A DNA stretch of 64,000 bases, taken from the NCBI GenBank assembly GCA_964023205.1, contig OZ026833.1:48300441-48364440 (forward strand), read 5' to 3'. The translations under genes were made by a program, and so were the position numbers. This stretch comes from Lutraria lutraria. Taxonomy: Eukaryota > Mollusca > Bivalvia > Venerida > Mactridae. This document shows, piece by piece, positions 25,756 to 38,035 of the stretch. The number at the start of each line of letters is the position of its first letter. Positions within the stretch are counted from its first letter, which is position 1. The notes under the pieces are model-generated. The model was not told the DNA's origin. It searched no databases and worked only from the letters and a program-made list of their open reading frames with translations.

Positions 25756-26922
25756 TTTAATGATTCTGTTTAGTGCTTAAATGCCTGCTCAATATCAAAT
25801 TAATGTAATAGTTTACTATAAAGATAAAGCAAAAATCGTATTTTTCCAAAGAATTTGTAGTAAGTCGGCCATTTATGTTTGTTACCACTGCAAACAACTT
25901 TTTATTAGACCCCTTTTGATTAGTCGAGTTTTCAGTAAAACTTGTAAACGAGTTGCTGATTCGTCAATCCAAACTGGTTCCCGTTTGACGGTGCTATAAA
26001 TTGTTCTAGTTCCGGTAAATAATGCACAGACTAGCCGAGAACCAGTTTATGGGTGGCACTAAACTGCTGACGAATTTATACACCGACGACAAACACAGGA
26101 CAAGTCATAATATTCAAGCTGGAGTAAAATTGTACCAGAGACGTATAATACAATTTATTACACGTCTCTGATTGTACTAACGATTAGTAGATAGTGATAT
26201 GGGATATTTTTAAAACTTTTTGTTTTGTTAATGCATGTATAAATTGAAATAAATGCTTTATTGATTCATATAATTCCTTCACATAACCAGGTATATACAT
26301 AGTTCCAGGGATGCGTAATAGCATCCCTGATATTTCCCTCAGCTACAATATTTACCTCCCTTGATGGCCGTTTCTTGTATGGCAAAATTGACAATCATTT
26401 GATGGAAGATATTTATATTTTTGTTTTTATAATTCTAAATATAGAATATTCATATGTTATGACAACTACATTTTGATGTACTAATGTTTTTTTACAACTT
26501 CATGTTTTCTATAAATTAAGTTGTTAAATAATACTTTTCTGTTGTTGTTTTTTCAATAAAACTACCTGAGTCTTTCATATACATGTACATGTAAGCTGAA
26601 ATAGAAAAATGATTAAACAGTATTTTCTCCATGACCAAGCGCGAAGTATGTTGGTTAGACCTAATTAACGTACATCAAATCTAAAGTGCAATACACGCAT
26701 CTCAAGGAAATAATCAAATGTCAAGTCTATAAATACTTATCTAGATAAAACTCGTTCTAACAGGACCACGAAGGAAATAAGAGTTTCCTCTTTCTTGTGT
26801 GATCCCAGAATATTAATAATATAAGTATGTGATTGACATGTTTTTTTTTGTTATTTTATTGATATAATTATGCTTTTAAGAATATGTGCAATCATCTTGA
26901 TTATTTATCATGTGTTTTCTTT

Positions 26923-27019
26923 TATTCATTCATTCATTCATTCATTCATTCGTTCATTCATTCATTCATTCATTCATTCATTCATTCATTCATTCATTCA
27001 TTCATTCATTCATTCATTT
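26923..27019 (+). repeat. (ATTC)n microsatellite
   Basis: Nearly uninterrupted ATTC tetranucleotide for about 95 bp, with one TTCG variant near 26.95 kb. It creates a false SFIHSFIH open frame. Confidence 0.97.
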
Positions 27020-27174
27020 ATTTATTATCTTATATTGTTTGTATTTATGCCATGTAGATGATACATAGATTCTGAATAAAAGAAAGTACGGCTACTTGTT
27101 TTTATCATTGACGCCCATTTACTATTTCTGTTGAATATTATATTATGGTAAAAAAGAAAACATAACTCAAATAA

Positions 27175-27213
27175 AGTTGCTACGCGTTTCGTTATGTACT
27201 TCCTCAGGCAACT
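27175..27213 (-). ncRNA. Hammerhead-ribozyme-like motif
   Basis: On the minus strand, AGTTGC and GCAACT (6 bp, perfect) would form stem I. Between them lie CTGAGGA, a 10-nt segment and GAAA, followed by palindromic ACGCGT and an A before the expected cut. This order matches the hammerhead core (CUGANGA...GAAA...UH) with the tiny stem III seen in Penelope-like elements. Stem II is weak (GT/AC only), so activity is doubtful. No flanking Penelope reverse transcriptase was found. Confidence 0.4.
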
Positions 27214-27937
27214 AGTATAATTATTGGAATGATGGTAAACATATGTGTGACGTCATGACGTCATAACATATGACATCACAACGTCAACAAGTGACGTTAC
27301 GTTTGGCGCACTTTTATATCTATAATAATTCAATTGAAGATAATAAAAAGGAGTTAAAAAAGAGATAAAAAAGATTTTAAATAGAAAATAATTATTAGAT
27401 AGTAAAAATAAATGAAAAAGAATTACACATGTATTAGAAATTATAAAAGATTCTAAAATTAAATAAATAAATAGTAAAAGTTTATAAACTATACACTGAC
27501 AAAATTATAATATAGTGAAGTATTATAAAATATTAAAAAGTGTGCCAAAAGCAATTACACAATACTTGTATTACACAATATTTGTATTACACCAATACAT
27601 CATTTTCAACTCATATACTTGTTCAGTTTGACACATAAGTTGCACAGATTTTTTCCTTTTATCACCCCAAAAAAAAGAACATTCATGATGCCAAATATAA
27701 ATGAATTTATGGGGGGGGGGGCTTAAATATTCCGGAAATAGGTGTAGAATTACACATATATTATGTGTTAAATTAAATAAACATTGTTCAGCAAAATGAT
27801 ATTTTATTTGATATAACGCATACATGTATAATGTTACAATGTTACATACCTTATATACACAGGCAAACATATTAATTACAGGAATATACATTATTTAAAA
27901 TGTGTTATATTAACGCTTAGGAGTAGATTATATATAT

Positions 27938-28645
27938 GGTGAAACAGGGCGGTTTCCAATGAAAGTTGTAAGGCAGTTTATACTAATTAGTTACTGGCTA
28001 AAAACTCTTGACAACCAACAATCCCATATTGAAGAGTGTTTATAAAATGTTAGCGATGGATGCTGGTATGAATATTATATATGACAATACGAACTGAGCT
28101 TTTAATATAAAAACATTGTTAAACAATATTGGTATGACTGGCGTGTGGAATAATCAGTTTATATGTGCACCTAAATACTTGACTATCAAACAAGGAATTA
28201 TTGATTTGCACAAACAATCTTGGTATGCAAGAATCAATAAATCAACGAATCGTTCTATTTACGTTTATTTAAACATGATTTTAACATGGACACATATCTC
28301 ATTTCAATAGTTGAAAACAAATATAGAATTTCACTAAATAAGTTAAGAATGTCTGTATACGACCTTGCTATAGAAACAGGCAGATATACCAGCGTTGATA
28401 GACAGCTTAGAAAATGTTAAGTCTGTTCGATGGATGCAGTAGAAAATGAATACCACTTTTTTAGTTTGTCTTTAATACAGAGATCTTAGACTGAAGTATT
28501 TTGCTCCATACTATTGTTGGTGGCCGACATTGAATAAATTTATATCTTTATTGAGCTGTAAGTCCGAACACACAATGAATAATTTAGCAATATTTGTCTA
28601 CCTTGCTTTTAGATTGAGATCACAAGTACAAGAAAATTACTTTTA
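27938..28645 (+). mobile_element. Decayed LINE ORF2, C-terminal part
   Basis: Conceptual translation across frames shows the typical tail of a non-LTR retrotransposon protein: ETGRFPMKVVRQF...YWLKTL, then LLNNIGMTGVWNNQ, then YLISIVENKYRISLNKLRMS..LAIETGRYTSVDRQLRKC, then VENEYHF, and LRLKYFAPYY..PTLNKF. It is broken by a TAA near 28.05 kb, a TGA where Trp is expected near 28.10 kb, at least one frameshift near 28.27 kb and another stop near 28.42 kb. It is absent from duplication unit 2, so it was inserted into unit 1 after the duplication or lost from unit 2. Confidence 0.75.
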
Positions 28646-29910
28646 TTTTTCAGTAATATTCATGTATAAGCTTTGAAATACATATGCATACAAAAATATG
28701 CATGTATACAAGCCAATTTGTTCTTCAGAAAAAAACTTTTTTTCGCTATTGTTTGTTAGGCTATAAATATGTGAATATTTAATGCTGAATAAGCAACATG
28801 TTATGTATGAGTACTATGATAGAATAAGTCTAAGTATTATCCGCGGATAACTTTATCCCAACATAATCGGCACAAGAGGTAAGGAAATAACATTGCATTT
28901 CTTATACTGTTGACTGATATAAATAGTCATAATATTAATGTGCATTACTTGCTATACAAAGCAGCTGTGCACAATAAACGCATCAAAGATGCACATGTAC
29001 GAGTATATGCCATATTAAGTGTTAAATAAAACCAGTGCGTATCTGGTTATAGCTTAAATGTTCTGATTGAATGTCACGGACCTGGATAGATCTTGTTGTT
29101 CTGGTTCGACTCGACCAACAGCCCCTAATGTTTTTAAAATGTTTATAACAACAACAGGCTTTATACTTGAAATTCCGGGGAAGAACCGAGGCAGGTCCGG
29201 GGTTGTACCATGGGTGTATCGTGATATTAAGTACATGTAGTGTTCCGGGTATTGGTGAACACTCCATGTAATTGCAGGGTTAAACACCGCTATTCAAAGA
29301 AGTGAAAATGGGACTTGATACTGAACTACGGTGTTATTGACAATACATAATATGTTTATGTTCCTGTTATTCTCTCTTACCTTTTTTACGTTACAAATAA
29401 GTGCACATACATGTAGTTAAATACGTCAACAAATATTGAATAGACCAATTCAGTTTGTAACAAACCCATTTCAAAGGGAGACACGGAAGTAAGACTACGA
29501 CATGTCATTACCAAACAAGGATCTCAGTCTGCACTAAGTAATATTTTCCGCATTTCTTGTTCAAATATTTAAGTCGTGGTTATAAGAAACAATGAACTAT
29601 TTTCATGAATCAATCGCATTTTCTTGTACAATGTAATTTTTTCTGACCTATCCTATAGGTAATTAAAAATATCAATTTCAACACGATTTGAATGAAGTTT
29701 AAAACATATTATAAGGCAAGATACATGGACTCACCTCGCGGTGTAAGGGTGGTGTATTTCTATATTTGTTCAATGATGCACCTCATTATTACTGTTGCAG
29801 TGGATCCGAGAAATATTGAAATTTCATCAAAATACGTCGATAATTTACGAGTTTCTTGGAAAAATAATTAATTAAAAAAGATGGGTGCATGATTTGTTAA
29901 TTTCATTCCA

Positions 29911-30074
29911 GTCGAACCTGTGAAAAATGCCATCTTTGGCAGGTGCCTATTCTTTTGGATGTAATTTACTAATTTTATTGATCAATAACGGTTTTTAAGA
30001 ATGGCCTTTATTTACATCAATACATGGTGGCCTTTATTCGGACGTGGTCACAAACACAGATTTGACTGTAATTC
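29911..30074. mobile_element. MITE family B copy (unit 1)
   Basis: It runs from AGTCGAACCTGTGAAAAATG to CACAGATTTGACTGT. The copy at 42611-42790 sits at the matching place in unit 2, so this insertion predates the duplication. Confidence 0.65.
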
Positions 30075-30547
30075 AAACCAGATACAGACTGTCAAACTAT
30101 TAATTGATAACGGTAAGGAAATAAAATACATAATTATGCACAAACAAATATACCTTTCTCTTAAATAAGACACTACGGAGTTAATTAATGCGTTATTCGC
30201 CAGGTGACATGGAATATCCCTTTATTTTCGAACCTATTGTTGTTTTAGTAAACGGTCCCAACTATACGGTCTACAATGGCAAATAGTCTTTTAACTGTTA
30301 TTAAAACAGATTTTTGCAGTAGCAAGTTGTTATGTGAATAACGTTACTAGGCGTCACATAACAGAAAACGTGGTTGACCACTACCATTCATTCTGAATTA
30401 CGTTCAAACATCCTTCTGCAAGGTTTCAGAAAGTATCACATAATGTTATCATAGTTTACTATAATTGATACTTCATATTCTTTGAATTAGTACTGAATGA
30501 GTTGTCAACTATTATGAATGTTTAACTAATGAACGTTTGTCGTAGAT

Positions 30548-32785
30548 TTATCTTTCTGTGTCAATAAGATCTATAACTGATGTACAAATATTTTCCCAGG
30601 TAGTCTGTAACACATATTCTCCATTCACTTCCGCCCACAATATACGCACATTGCGTTTGTAGAAGTCTCTCATTGTACGAGACATTATATCTACACTAAC
30701 TTGACCTTTAAACATCAGTATCACGGGCTTTTTCTTTACGTAAGATTTCTGCATCTCACTTCCACAATAGTCGCTCATACAGAAATTCTCCGTAACTAAA
30801 AAAATCACGACACTCGACTTATCTAAACAGTAATCAATTTCGTCGTGGACATAAAACCCAGGCCGCAAGTTGGCATCTCCGGTACAAATTGGGTTGCGGT
30901 TTATTCCGGTAATGACCAGTAGATTATCTTTAAGATGTGGTAAAACAGTCTCCTTCGCAAACAAATCATCTTGATTGCAGTATGAGAAAAACACGATATA
31001 CTCATAGTGTCCTCCTCCTTCTCTGATCTTATTAATAACAGCTTCTCTGTGTTCAGTCATGTTCGCCAACTTTCTGCGTTTGTATACATACACAAAAACT
31101 GCTGTGGCAGACAACACAGCAATTATTGATGAAACAGTAACTGAAATTATTATAATCTTTCGGATACAAATGTAATGTACCATAGAAATCGTCCCTACAT
31201 CGATTGAAACTTCATGGTCGCTTTCATCGGTACAACTGAGGCCTTGTGATTTTATATCAACAAGGTCAGTCGACAGAAGCCATTGTAAAAACGGTTCAGC
31301 TTCGCAAACGGAGCAACTAATTGGATTTGAGGAGAGTACAACAACCCCCTTCTGTAGATATAGCTTAACATTCGATGATACTGTCCTCATTGTATGCAGC
31401 GAAGAAGCATCGAGAGTTTTGATGTTGTTGTTGCTAAGATCAATAATACTTAATTTATGGAGATCAGTTAAACTGCATGCGAACTGAGACAATTTGTTGT
31501 CAGACAAGTCAACCCTTCTAAGTATGTGACATCTACTAAAGAATTCAATGGGTATATGTGTCAGACTGTTGTTTGATAAGTTGATATATGATAATTTATG
31601 TGTTCTAGAAAGAAGCAGGCTGAATTCCTCGACAGTTTCTTCATACATTCGGTTCAATTGATTAAACGATAAATCTAATTTCGTGAGATTTGGCATATGA
31701 CTGAATATGGATCCAGTAAGAAATTCAAGTTCATTGTAAGACAATCCTAAATACTCTACATCAATTGTCAGATTGCCACCTTTTACGATAACATCTAAAC
31801 GATTTACATTATTTCCCCTTAGTTCCAGTTCTTTATAGGGAAAATGGTAATTCTTTGTCAGAACGAGTGTGGAACGGTTAATCCAAATCGACGTTGGCTT
31901 CTGTATTATTCCAGTGATATTTATATTAGGAAATGGTAGTATTGCGTTTGTTGTAGTAACATACACAATTACATTGTCAAAATTATATTTTATCGGTAAT
32001 AGTGTTGCTCGATTGGGTAAGGAAAGAAATGACATATCCAACATATGAATGTGTTTGGAATCTTCCCATTGTAAATTTTCTACATCTGTAGATATAACAG
32101 ATGCATGTGATAAATTCAATATTTGTAAGTTTGGTATTCGTTTTACTATAGCTGTCACGTTCAAAAAGTTAACTTCTGAATAGCTCAAGTCAATTTCAGT
32201 GATATTCCTAGGAAGTAATACATCAATCAACCTGTCATCAAAATCATACTCAGGGTTCCACTTATTCCATGCCGACAGTACGATTTTACTAAGTCTCGGC
32301 AATTTGTCTGTACCATTTAGGAGAAACTGTAATTCATGAATACCAAGACTTTGACAGCCAGTGAAATCCAGTACTTTTACTCTTGACAAACCAACCAGTG
32401 AATTAGGATATACTGTTAAACGATTAATACTAATGTGAAGTTCTTTAACAGATTCTAGAGGTATAAAACTTGCATTTGATATTATCCATTCTCTGCCGAA
32501 ATCCCCAAACAAAATGTTCGAAATTCGAAGATAGGTCACTTTATTCCAATTTTCTCCTGTAAAATTTAAGGATGTTATAATCACTGTGCTGTGTGTTGCA
32601 TTGATCACATGAACATCCGTTACTCCTACAGGAATACACTCTGGTATGTCTATACATTTTAATGTTTTCTGGTGGTACAGATGGCAGTTCTGACCGCATG
32701 AATCTGTAGCTGTATTTATATTAATCATGAGAGCTACTAGACACACTCGTAATATCAGCACATCATTCATTGTTTCTTTTCTCAT
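30548..32785 (-). CDS. Toll-like receptor, intronless, copy 1 (745-753 aa)
   Basis: Membrane receptor of the Toll family. Residue numbers count from an upstream ATG at 32809. A signal peptide around residues 16-33 is followed by an LRR ectodomain with many N-glycosylation sites. The best LRRs are at about 340-470 (e.g. LTKLDLSFNQL, LSYINLSNNSL). A single C-terminal cysteine cluster spans about 498-548 (NPISCSVCEAEPFLQWLL), the transmembrane helix about 550-577, and the TIR about 601-750. In the TIR, box 1 is YIVFFSYCNQDD, the box 2 region is CTGDANLRPG, and box 3 is ILWAEV. I prefer the start at 32785 because the paralogue has a Met at the same place, while the upstream eight codons have no matching Met. 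Known TLRs signal through MyD88; ligand and pathway here are unknown. A single-exon structure is common for bivalve TLRs. Confidence 0.95.
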   Translation of the reverse strand: MRKETMNDVLILRVCLVALMININTATDSCGQNCHLYHQKTLKCIDIPECIPVGVTDVHVINATHSTVIITSLNFTGENWNKVTYLRISNILFGDFGREWIISNASFIPLESVKELHISINRLTVYPNSLVGLSRVKVLDFTGCQSLGIHELQFLLNGTDKLPRLSKIVLSAWNKWNPEYDFDDRLIDVLLPRNITEIDLSYSEVNFLNVTAIVKRIPNLQILNLSHASVISTDVENLQWEDSKHIHMLDMSFLSLPNRATLLPIKYNFDNVIVYVTTTNAILPFPNINITGIIQKPTSIWINRSTLVLTKNYHFPYKELELRGNNVNRLDVIVKGGNLTIDVEYLGLSYNELEFLTGSIFSHMPNLTKLDLSFNQLNRMYEETVEEFSLLLSRTHKLSYINLSNNSLTHIPIEFFSRCHILRRVDLSDNKLSQFACSLTDLHKLSIIDLSNNNIKTLDASSLHTMRTVSSNVKLYLQKGVVVLSSNPISCSVCEAEPFLQWLLSTDLVDIKSQGLSCTDESDHEVSIDVGTISMVHYICIRKIIIISVTVSSIIAVLSATAVFVYVYKRRKLANMTEHREAVINKIREGGGHYEYIVFFSYCNQDDLFAKETVLPHLKDNLLVITGINRNPICTGDANLRPGFYVHDEIDYCLDKSSVVIFLVTENFCMSDYCGSEMQKSYVKKKPVILMFKGQVSVDIMSRTMRDFYKRNVRILWAEVNGEYVLQTTWENICTSVIDLIDTER

Positions 32786-34381
32786 GTTCCTATCCAAAAA
32801 CAAGTACACTGTTCATATTCAACTGTAGATTCCAGCCTAAATAGTAGTTCTAAAGACAACTTCTAATCTACGAATGACTTGAACGATACTATATTTTGCA
32901 ATAAATTCCACCCAAATTAGTATTTTGTTGCGAAGTATGTAGAGAATATGTTAGGGAATTTTCTTCGGTAGTTTCTTGTGCAGACAGAGACAACAAGAGA
33001 TACCCGGAAGATACTCATAGTTTGAGTTCACATAGTCTGAATTTACTAATACTATGCAGTGTGAATTGATTGTAGACACTGGTTTAAGTTAATACTTGTA
33101 CCATTGATAATAAACGTTGTTAGTCACTTCATTTGCGTATGAACATTTCTTTACAACAACTAATTACTTGCATTAAGGGTGATCACTCATGAGATCGAAA
33201 AATTTCATTGTAACAAGGATGTTTCGATTCATATTTACTTTTGAAGAATAACATGTTGTCATTCAGTTTTTAGTGTGAAAAGTATATGTCCATGATTTAA
33301 CTTTTTCGTAAAATTACTTTTTAGTGATATACCCAAAATCGGTAATTTTCCTAATAATTGTTTGAAAAGGGGTGTGGGTAGATAAATAACCAAATATTTC
33401 AGTAAATATTAACCAAATCACTTAAAAAATGTACTGGTTGTATCACAGCCTGAATGTAGAAGAAACGTAAAGCATTAAATGTTCACTTTATGCCAATTTC
33501 TTGACTGTGTACTATTTCAACCACTGTGTTATTTACCAAATTAATATCTATAAAATGGCTAAAAAACAAGGGGTTATGAATAAAGTTTATACATTTTTTT
33601 ACATATTGAAGGAGTAACAAGGATTTTAAATGACATTGATTATGCTGAAGTAAGTTAAACACCAATTAAAAATATGACATGAAAAGTACATATCCATGTT
33701 CATATAAGAAAGTTATCATGTGAACTGTAAGGTCTCTAAGCTTTTCTTTTCAGCAAAAACTTGATATTTCTTAGTTATAATGACCTCATTAGGACAAAAC
33801 CACTGCATGTTGCATAAATAACCGCACATGCATAATCAGAAACAATATTTGATGGACTTGTATGAATGTTGGATGTAAAATTTTCAACGGATATGTGTTC
33901 ATAATGATAAACTTGATGAAAACTTACCCCACCCACCGTTTTACAACAGTAACTAATTTAATATAAATATTAAAAAGAAATAAACAATGTTTTTTAAATT
34001 TTTTAAGAACTTTGATGAAACAATATATTTGCAAACCAGGTTACATAAATGTATTCATACAAAATTTAACAACCTTTAACTGATAAATACTGAACGGCAT
34101 ATTGTTGTTGTATACATACAGACGAACTAAATTGACTGCCGTAATCTGGTCGAAAGTCATAAAAGCAGTAAAAATTCTCGATGAAGAAAATGCCACTTTG
34201 AAATTATTTATGCATTTAAATTACATTGTTGACTGCATTAGAGGATAAAAAATACAATAATTTCAACTTGAAATTTAGGTATTTGTAGGTATGGAGAACC
34301 GTTTTGTTTTGGTGTGTTTTGTGAAGGTGATGTTTTATCAATGGTTATAGTTTAATACACAGACACTTGTTTAGACAAAAT

Positions 34382-34471
34382 TACCCCACCCACAACGGTC
34401 GCTCTTACCACTACCAATGTACTGTTCAATATAATTATACATTAATAAGAGAGACCGTTGTGGGTGGAGTA
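34382..34471. repeat. Short foldback element
   Basis: Arms at 34382-34407 (TACCCCACCCACAACGGTC...) and 34446-34471 are inverted copies with two or three mismatches around a ~38-bp centre. It lies upstream of TLR copy 1. A related CCCCACCCACCG word occurs near 33.93 kb. Confidence 0.65.
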
Positions 34472-35943
34472 TTTTCATAAATTCAAATATTGTTTGAATT
34501 CAAGTAAAAATCAGATGGCTATGCAAAATCGTAATTGAGTAATACAAAATTAAACAGTCGTAAAAATTCTTTGGTCTGCATCAAAATTCACGCGCGCCAA
34601 GCGAATGAAGGCTATGTAAAGCTGAACTATCGCTAAGTTTCTAAAAATCAGTCCAATACCTCATCATGCAAATAAGTTTAGTCCTTGACTGCTTTGTAGT
34701 TCCGAGCAACAGCAGTGCTATCAGAGTCTTGCTTTATTAATGGGATTCTGTTATATAACTTGCAGGAATCTGTTAAAGACACAAACAGTTGATAATGAAA
34801 CCAGCTAACTAGCTAAACCCGAAAGGGATGTTTATGATCATTCTCCGGGTGGTGCTTATGGAATCCTCATAAACGTCATCATTATTACTGTGTATGATAG
34901 AGATCTTAAATGATGTTTAGTCTATTATTTGATCTATGTCACCCATTCTGCAAACATATTGACTACATGAAAAGCTACATGTCATTATAAACGGACAGTT
35001 TACATATATTGCACTGAGTTTTCCTTTTATCGCTAATTTAGCGGGCATGTAAACCTAAAATACGCATAAAGTAACTGTAGAATTACATGATGCATGTGTT
35101 GAAGTGAAATAACATTCTATAGTAAAATGATATTTCTATTTGGTGTAATAATGTGCAATGTTACATTATTATACAGTAATATAATTATATACACAAGCAA
35201 ACAGATCAAATTACACGAATGGTACATGTACATGATTTAAAACGGTAGATAACTATCACCCGCGGATAAATTTATCACAACATAATCGGCACAAGAGGTA
35301 AGGCAAAAACATTGCATTTCTTATACAGTCTAGTCTCGTATATTTAGCCTTGACTGATATAAATAGTCATAATGTGCATTAGCTTGCTTCGAAGCAGTTG
35401 TGCACAATAAAAACACCATATATGCACATGTATTTTCCGTACTAAGTGCTAAAGACGTTTGCTACAGTTTCCATTTTTTTCCATAGACACGATGCTGGAC
35501 TTAAAAATGGAGGCATGTACCGGAGTACACACAATGTAAAAATGGTGAAGCGAAGTTATTGAGATAAAATACACAATCCCACTTCCGGCTGACACTATTG
35601 TTGCGGAACAGAAAAAAATGTACAATTATGCTGTGCTGTAATACGTTCGATAATAGTTTGCTTGGAAGCAGTAAAATAATGACTGATAAAAAGTAGTCAT
35701 GAACAATGTCAAAATAATTTGACTCGTCAGGATGGCACCACCCTTTTTAACTGTAAAAAAGGGAAAAACAAAATACAAATACTAAATAAATCTTAAAATG
35801 AACCAATTTGTTATTACTCTTTAAATGAACAAACACAAATACATGATCTTAAAGTACAAGTATAAAATCAAAATAATGAAAAAAAATCAATATCTGAAAG
35901 TGTCAAAAATATGTTAATTACTGTATGTGATAGATATAAGCCG

Positions 35944-36027
35944 AAAACTGTCCATTATGTAAAATATTGGAGTGTTTGAGGCGCGTAGCGCCGAATACAC
36001 TCCAATATTTTACATAATGGGCAGTTT
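35944..36027. repeat. Perfect 24-bp arm palindrome with inner hairpin
   Basis: Arms 35952-35975 and 35997-36020 are exact inverted copies, and weaker pairing extends outward. The 21-nt loop itself contains GGCGC/GCGCC. A partial related segment (ACACTCCAATATT) is near 37.14 kb, suggesting a small foldback transposon. Confidence 0.8.
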
Positions 36028-36572
36028 GATGTTTATATGTAACTTAAATCATTTCGGTAGGATTACACAATTCATTGACCATGACAATTTATCATTTTTA
36101 AAGGCATCCGTCAATACACTTTACTCATTAAAAGTCACTAAAGAAGGCTATTGGCTTTATGATTCATTTTTCTTGCATTATGATGACCAGATAAATAGAC
36201 AAGATAGCGTGTGAATTTGACTGCTTAAAAGCCGTTACGGCAGGTACCTTTAAATCAACTCTTTCAATCACACTGCACGGGAAGCACGAGGAATGTACAT
36301 TTTATTCAAACCTGTTCGCATCGACTCAAGCCGTGTCATTCCTATGTATTCGTTTGTTGGGAGTGGGTTTGTAAAACAGCGTGGAACAATGTGGAAGATG
36401 TGAATAGGAAAAAACTGTTTATGTAGGATATCCGTGTAACACTCGTTTGATTTGATTTGTAATATTTTAAGGTATGAATTGTATTGAAAATTTGTTCATA
36501 ATGAGTATTATGAAATTTGGTCAGTTGATTCTTCACATTTATTTTTGTTGTACACAAAAGGCGGAATATAAT

Positions 36573-36648
36573 GCAACCGGTGCGGGGCTTAACCCGCAAT
36601 CTCCTGCTTGCAAGTCAGAAAGCTCTACCAACTGAGCTTATCGGGTTA
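36573..36648 (-). mobile_element. tRNA-like SINE head, decayed
   Basis: The minus strand reads AACCCGATAAGCTCAGTTGG...TTGCAAGC...GCGGGTTAAGCCCCGC, a tRNA-Ala-like shape with one deletion in the T loop. It is followed by CATTATATTCCGCC, similar to the 3' flank of the copies at 36.8 and 52.2 kb. Confidence 0.6.
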
Positions 36649-36846
36649 ACAATATTACAGCCAATTCATAAATACAAGTACAATGTACAGTACTGCTACA
36701 TTCATCCTACTATTTAATTCAAAATAATTTATCACGACAATCAGAGGATTCTTGACTAACCCAATCTTTGCTTCATCCTCAGTGTAGTATTCCAAGGTTG
36801 GTCTCACATCCATGGCACCAAAGGTAATAGGAAGAGGAAATTAATG

Positions 36847-36918
36847 TACCCGATGCGGGGCTCGAATCCGCGAACTACTTCTTGCAATCAGATGCTCTGC
36901 AAACTGAGCTAATCGGGC
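36847..36918 (-). mobile_element. tRNA-like SINE head
   Basis: The minus strand reads GCCCGATTAGCTCAG...ATTGCAAG...GATTCGAGCCCCGCATCGGG, followed by TACATTAATTTCC. The same 3' flank occurs at 52.2 kb, so these are mobile copies, not independent tRNA genes. Confidence 0.65.
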
Positions 36919-38035
36919 AGTTTTTAGTACAGCCTGCTTATTAATACGAGTACTATGATACAGTACTGCTGGATTTTCATTAAAATCTTAAAAAAGACCA
37001 TGGACTTCTATACATATAAACAAGTCCTTGACAAGACTCGTAAGATATATTTATTTTCAGATCATTACAGCATTCGATAATTTTACGCATGCGTCGTTTT
37101 TAGTGTCCAAATTTGAGTTGCAGTCTAATATGTCGACTACACTCCAATATTACAAAAAATAACGGACAGCTGTCCATTGAGAGCGATCCATTCGTAAAAT
37201 TATTGGACAGTGAGAACAAAAGGATGACGTCACAGAAATGATTTAAGAAAAAATAGACCTTAATGATTCTGGACTCCTCAAAACAATCTGTAAATTGATT
37301 TAGTGCTGATAAAACAATTTACTTCAGTTGTGGCAAGCTATGAAAATATAATGATCCTTAATTCACAAATCCAAGATGGCTGCCGCTAGATAAAGATTAA
37401 TTACTAAATAAGTGTGAAAGTTAACTGTAAATAATAAGTGTAAAAAAATACTATAAATAATAACAAAAATTAACTGACTAAACAATACTAATTTAGAGTT
37501 TTAGAATGTCTAAGGTAAAACGCCAAAGTTTAAATAAATAATTAATTAATTGTATCTAAGCCCCTAAGAGTTGAGAGAAGTTACCAGTTCAGAAGCCAAA
37601 CTGTAGCCAAAATTCTGATTATATTAGCATATTAGCCAACAGGTTGTGCTGCAGTCGCTTGTTACAGATGATCTGATTGGTCAGAGAAATAATGGTTAAA
37701 GGATGCTGACCAATTAGTGAAAATCTAATAAAAGTTAAAATGTCATGATATTGCAAAATATTCCTTTGCCTGTTGTCTAAAAATAGAACTTCTATAACTT
37801 ATGTAAGTGGTAACATGACCAAATTAAATCACATGACTAACTTAATCAAGGTGATGGAAAAATACCAGTACATAGTGGAAAACAAACAATTTGTGTAGTC
37901 TCTAAGATAAAGACAGTAAGTTATCAAAGATTGATATTAGCTACAAATAATGTTAAAGTTAACAATGTTTATGTTGTTTATGCAAAAGAACAGTAAAGTA
38001 ATAATAAAGTAATTATTACAAAATAAAATAGTGAA

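Larger units (their letters stand above)
25756..27739. other. SCLT1 5' flank; no gene seen
   Basis: This region should contain the SCLT1 5' UTR and promoter; no TATA box or other defining element could be assigned. It holds an ATTC microsatellite and a hammerhead-like motif, listed separately. The open frames at 25781-25999 and 27571-27891 lack any recognisable domain. Confidence 0.4.
27740..35000. repeat. Tandem duplication, unit 1 (TLR copy 1)
   Basis: Blocks in this unit recur in the same order and orientation in 35.08-47.55 kb. Examples: 27.79-27.90 with 35.12-35.23 kb; 28.85-28.99 with 35.26-35.42 kb (CATAATCGGCACAAGAGGTA); 29.15-29.30 with 38.62-38.79 kb; 29.48-29.88 with 42.15-42.56 kb; the TLR gene; and 34.77-34.98 with 47.30-47.54 kb. 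Outside the listed elements its non-coding part holds no recognised gene. Confidence 0.85.

Noticed and set aside
25514..25999. Plus-strand frames over and beyond SCLT1 exon 1
   Set aside because: Shadows of the minus-strand first exon and its flank, with no domains.
26870..27061. Frame encoding SFIHSFIH repeats
   Set aside because: Produced entirely by the ATTC microsatellite.
27240..27310. Cluster of TGACGTCA-like CRE words
   Set aside because: Suggestive of cAMP-response elements, but no gene start lies nearby and the stretch looks like part of a decayed repeat.
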